Source of the DNA: Clostridia bacterium
GTDB lineage: Bacteria; Bacillota; Clostridia; Christensenellales; Aristaeellaceae
DNA: 6,204 nt
Direction: 5' to 3'
Assembly: GCA_017469605.1 (NCBI GenBank)
Contig: JAFUGB010000294.1
Span: forward strand, 1 to 6,204
The translations under genes were made by a program, and so were the position numbers. The notes beneath the pieces are model-generated. The model was not told the origin of the DNA, made no database searches, and saw only the letters and a program-made list of their open reading frames with translations. Positions 5,230 to 6,204 of this stretch are shown here, piece by piece. Within the stretch, counting starts at the first letter, position 1, and each line of letters starts with the position of its first letter.

Positions 5230-6204
5230 ATGAAAACGAAACTGCTTTCCCTCGTACTTGCTTCCATCATGATCCTTACCGTCCTCTGCGCGCCCGGTTT
5301 GGCAGAGCAGGTTGGCGAACCCTTCGCTGATCTGGTATACATCACGCTGATGAACTCCAAGCCCGAGATCACCGCCGCTCTGCAGGCCGCTGCTGACGTC
5401 TTCGGCGCCGCTTACAACGTTAAAATTGAAGTCACCGAAACCAGTTCCCCCGGCGACGAGCTTGCCAAGCGCTATAACGCCGGCGACGCTCCCACCATTT
5501 CCATCGTGGATATCGCCAACGTGAAGGACCTGGCCCGCGAAGGCAAGATCTGCGACCTGGGCGATCAGCCCTGGGCCGAAGTGGGCGGCAAAGAAATGGG
5601 CGCCGTCATCAACGACGTGCTCTACGGCATGCCCCTGACCATCGAAGCCAAGGCCAACCTGGTCAACAAGACCGCCATCGAAAAGATCACCGGCGAAGCC
5701 TTTGATCCCCTGAAGTATCAGACCAAGGCTGACTTTGAAGCCCTGCTGCAGCAGCTGCGCGCGGGCGGCATGGAGAACCCCGTGATCATCAACAAGGAAG
5801 ACTGGTCCATCGGTTCTCACTTCACCCAGTACTTCTACGGCATCCAGGACGGCACCATCGCCGGCGCTGAGGCCTTCATCGAGAAGGTGCGCGCGGGCGA
5901 AGCCAAGTTCATCGACGATCCCGTCTTCAACGCCTGCATGGATATGTTCGATCTGTACATGGAATACAACATCAACAAGCAGGATCCCCTCTCTGCCGAC
6001 TATGACCTGAACGCTTCCTACCTGGCCGAGGGCGAGGCTGCCTTCTGGATCAACGGCACCTGGGCATGGCCGAACCTGGCTCCCTTCGCCGTCGAAGGAC
6101 AGGAATACTCCATCATGCATATGCCCGTGGATGCCGGCGCTCAGGGCAAGCTCCTTGCGCAGGCCACCAAGTTCATCGTTGTCGACACCGCCGATGCCTC
6201 TGAA
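5230..6204 (+). CDS. ABC transporter extracellular solute-binding protein (sugar type), 3' end cut by window edge
   Basis: Translated by hand because it runs off the right edge; 325 codons are present of a usual ~400-450. It should capture a sugar or oligosaccharide outside the membrane and deliver it to an ABC importer; the substrate cannot be read from sequence. Residues 1-25 are a signal peptide: basic MKTK, a hydrophobic core to ~20, and a likely signal peptidase I cut after GLA. A Cys at 20 lacks a proper lipobox. The mature part shows family-1 binding-protein features: VKIEVTETSSPGDELAKRYNAGDAPTI for early lobe 1 with its sampling loop, DVLYGMPLTIEAKANLVNK (129-147) as the vYGvP...yNk hinge-region signature, and a segment ending GEAAFWINGTWAWPNL (268-283), matching the G.aAM...G.W motif. 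AAAGGAG at 5217-5223 lies 6 nt before the ATG. It is divergent from the asp23 operon and functionally unrelated. Permease genes would be expected downstream. Codons are strongly biased to C/G-ending forms, suggesting high expression. Confidence 0.93.
   Translation, partial: MKTKLLSLVLASIMILTVLCAPGLAEQVGEPFADLVYITLMNSKPEITAALQAAADVFGAAYNVKIEVTETSSPGDELAKRYNAGDAPTISIVDIANVKDLAREGKICDLGDQPWAEVGGKEMGAVINDVLYGMPLTIEAKANLVNKTAIEKITGEAFDPLKYQTKADFEALLQQLRAGGMENPVIINKEDWSIGSHFTQYFYGIQDGTIAGAEAFIEKVRAGEAKFIDDPVFNACMDMFDLYMEYNINKQDPLSADYDLNASYLAEGEAAFWINGTWAWPNLAPFAVEGQEYSIMHMPVDAGAQGKLLAQATKFIVVDTADASE

Noticed and set aside
5200..6120. Minus-strand open frame (306 codons) opposite the solute-binding protein gene
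   Set aside because: The Val/Gly/Asp-rich translation mirrors the biased codons of the real gene (GAC/ATC/GCC read in reverse). The sense frame has promoter, RBS, signal peptide and family motifs.
1..6204. Mobile element, CRISPR array, tRNA/rRNA or defence island
   Set aside because: No terminal repeats, transposase motifs, regularly spaced repeats or RNA-gene sequence were seen. The gene content is conserved core plus one transporter component.

Overview
This is an ordinary housekeeping stretch from a GC-rich member of the Bacillota. The gene families and gene order point to a clostridial-type lineage, but no marker here fixes the genus. Nearly the whole window is coding. Seven genes run leftward on the minus strand as one tight operon. 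One gene runs rightward at the right-hand end. A 225-bp divergent intergenic region separates the two units.

Minus-strand operon, in transcription order from right to left: asp23/Gls24-type protein (DUF322), amaP-type membrane anchor, small DUF2273 membrane protein, nusB, a TsaD/Kae1-like paralog, folD, and xseA (cut by the left edge at codon 345). Spacing is minimal. There is a 60-bp gap after asp23, an 8-bp overlap of amaP with DUF2273, a 15-bp gap before nusB, ATGA stop/start overlaps at nusB/tsaD-like and tsaD-like/folD, and a 13-bp overlap of folD with xseA. The core order asp23(yqhY)-nusB-folD-xseA is the one known from Bacillus and many Clostridia. Here the Asp23 gene also has its membrane-anchor partners, and a TsaD-like gene sits between nusB and folD. 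A near-consensus sigma-A promoter with an extended -10 and a strong Shine-Dalgarno lies directly upstream of asp23.

How the operon genes fit together: the first three form the Asp23 envelope module, a soluble Asp23 protein tethered by AmaP with a two-helix DUF2273 companion. NusB is an antitermination factor for rRNA transcription. FolD supplies one-carbon folates, and XseA is the catalytic subunit of exonuclease VII. The TsaD-like protein keeps the metal-binding His/His/Asp set of the Kae1 fold but has lost parts of the canonical TsaD signature, so its function is open.

Plus-strand unit: from 5230 to the right edge there is the N-terminal 325 codons of a secreted solute-binding protein of an ABC sugar importer. 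It has its own sigma-A promoter, also with an extended -10, and a good RBS. Its codon choice (mostly AAC, AAG, TTC, TAC, ATC, CTG) suggests high expression. Both edge genes (xseA, 1..1037 minus; the binding protein, 5230..6204 plus) are open at the window boundary.

I found no RNA genes, insertion sequences, CRISPR arrays, integration sites or sign of a new defence or mobile system. The points worth a second look are the TsaD paralog, a perfect 9-bp inverted repeat bracketing the space between the divergent promoters, a terminator-like hairpin inside the TsaD-like gene, and the acidic tails shared by the Asp23-module proteins.
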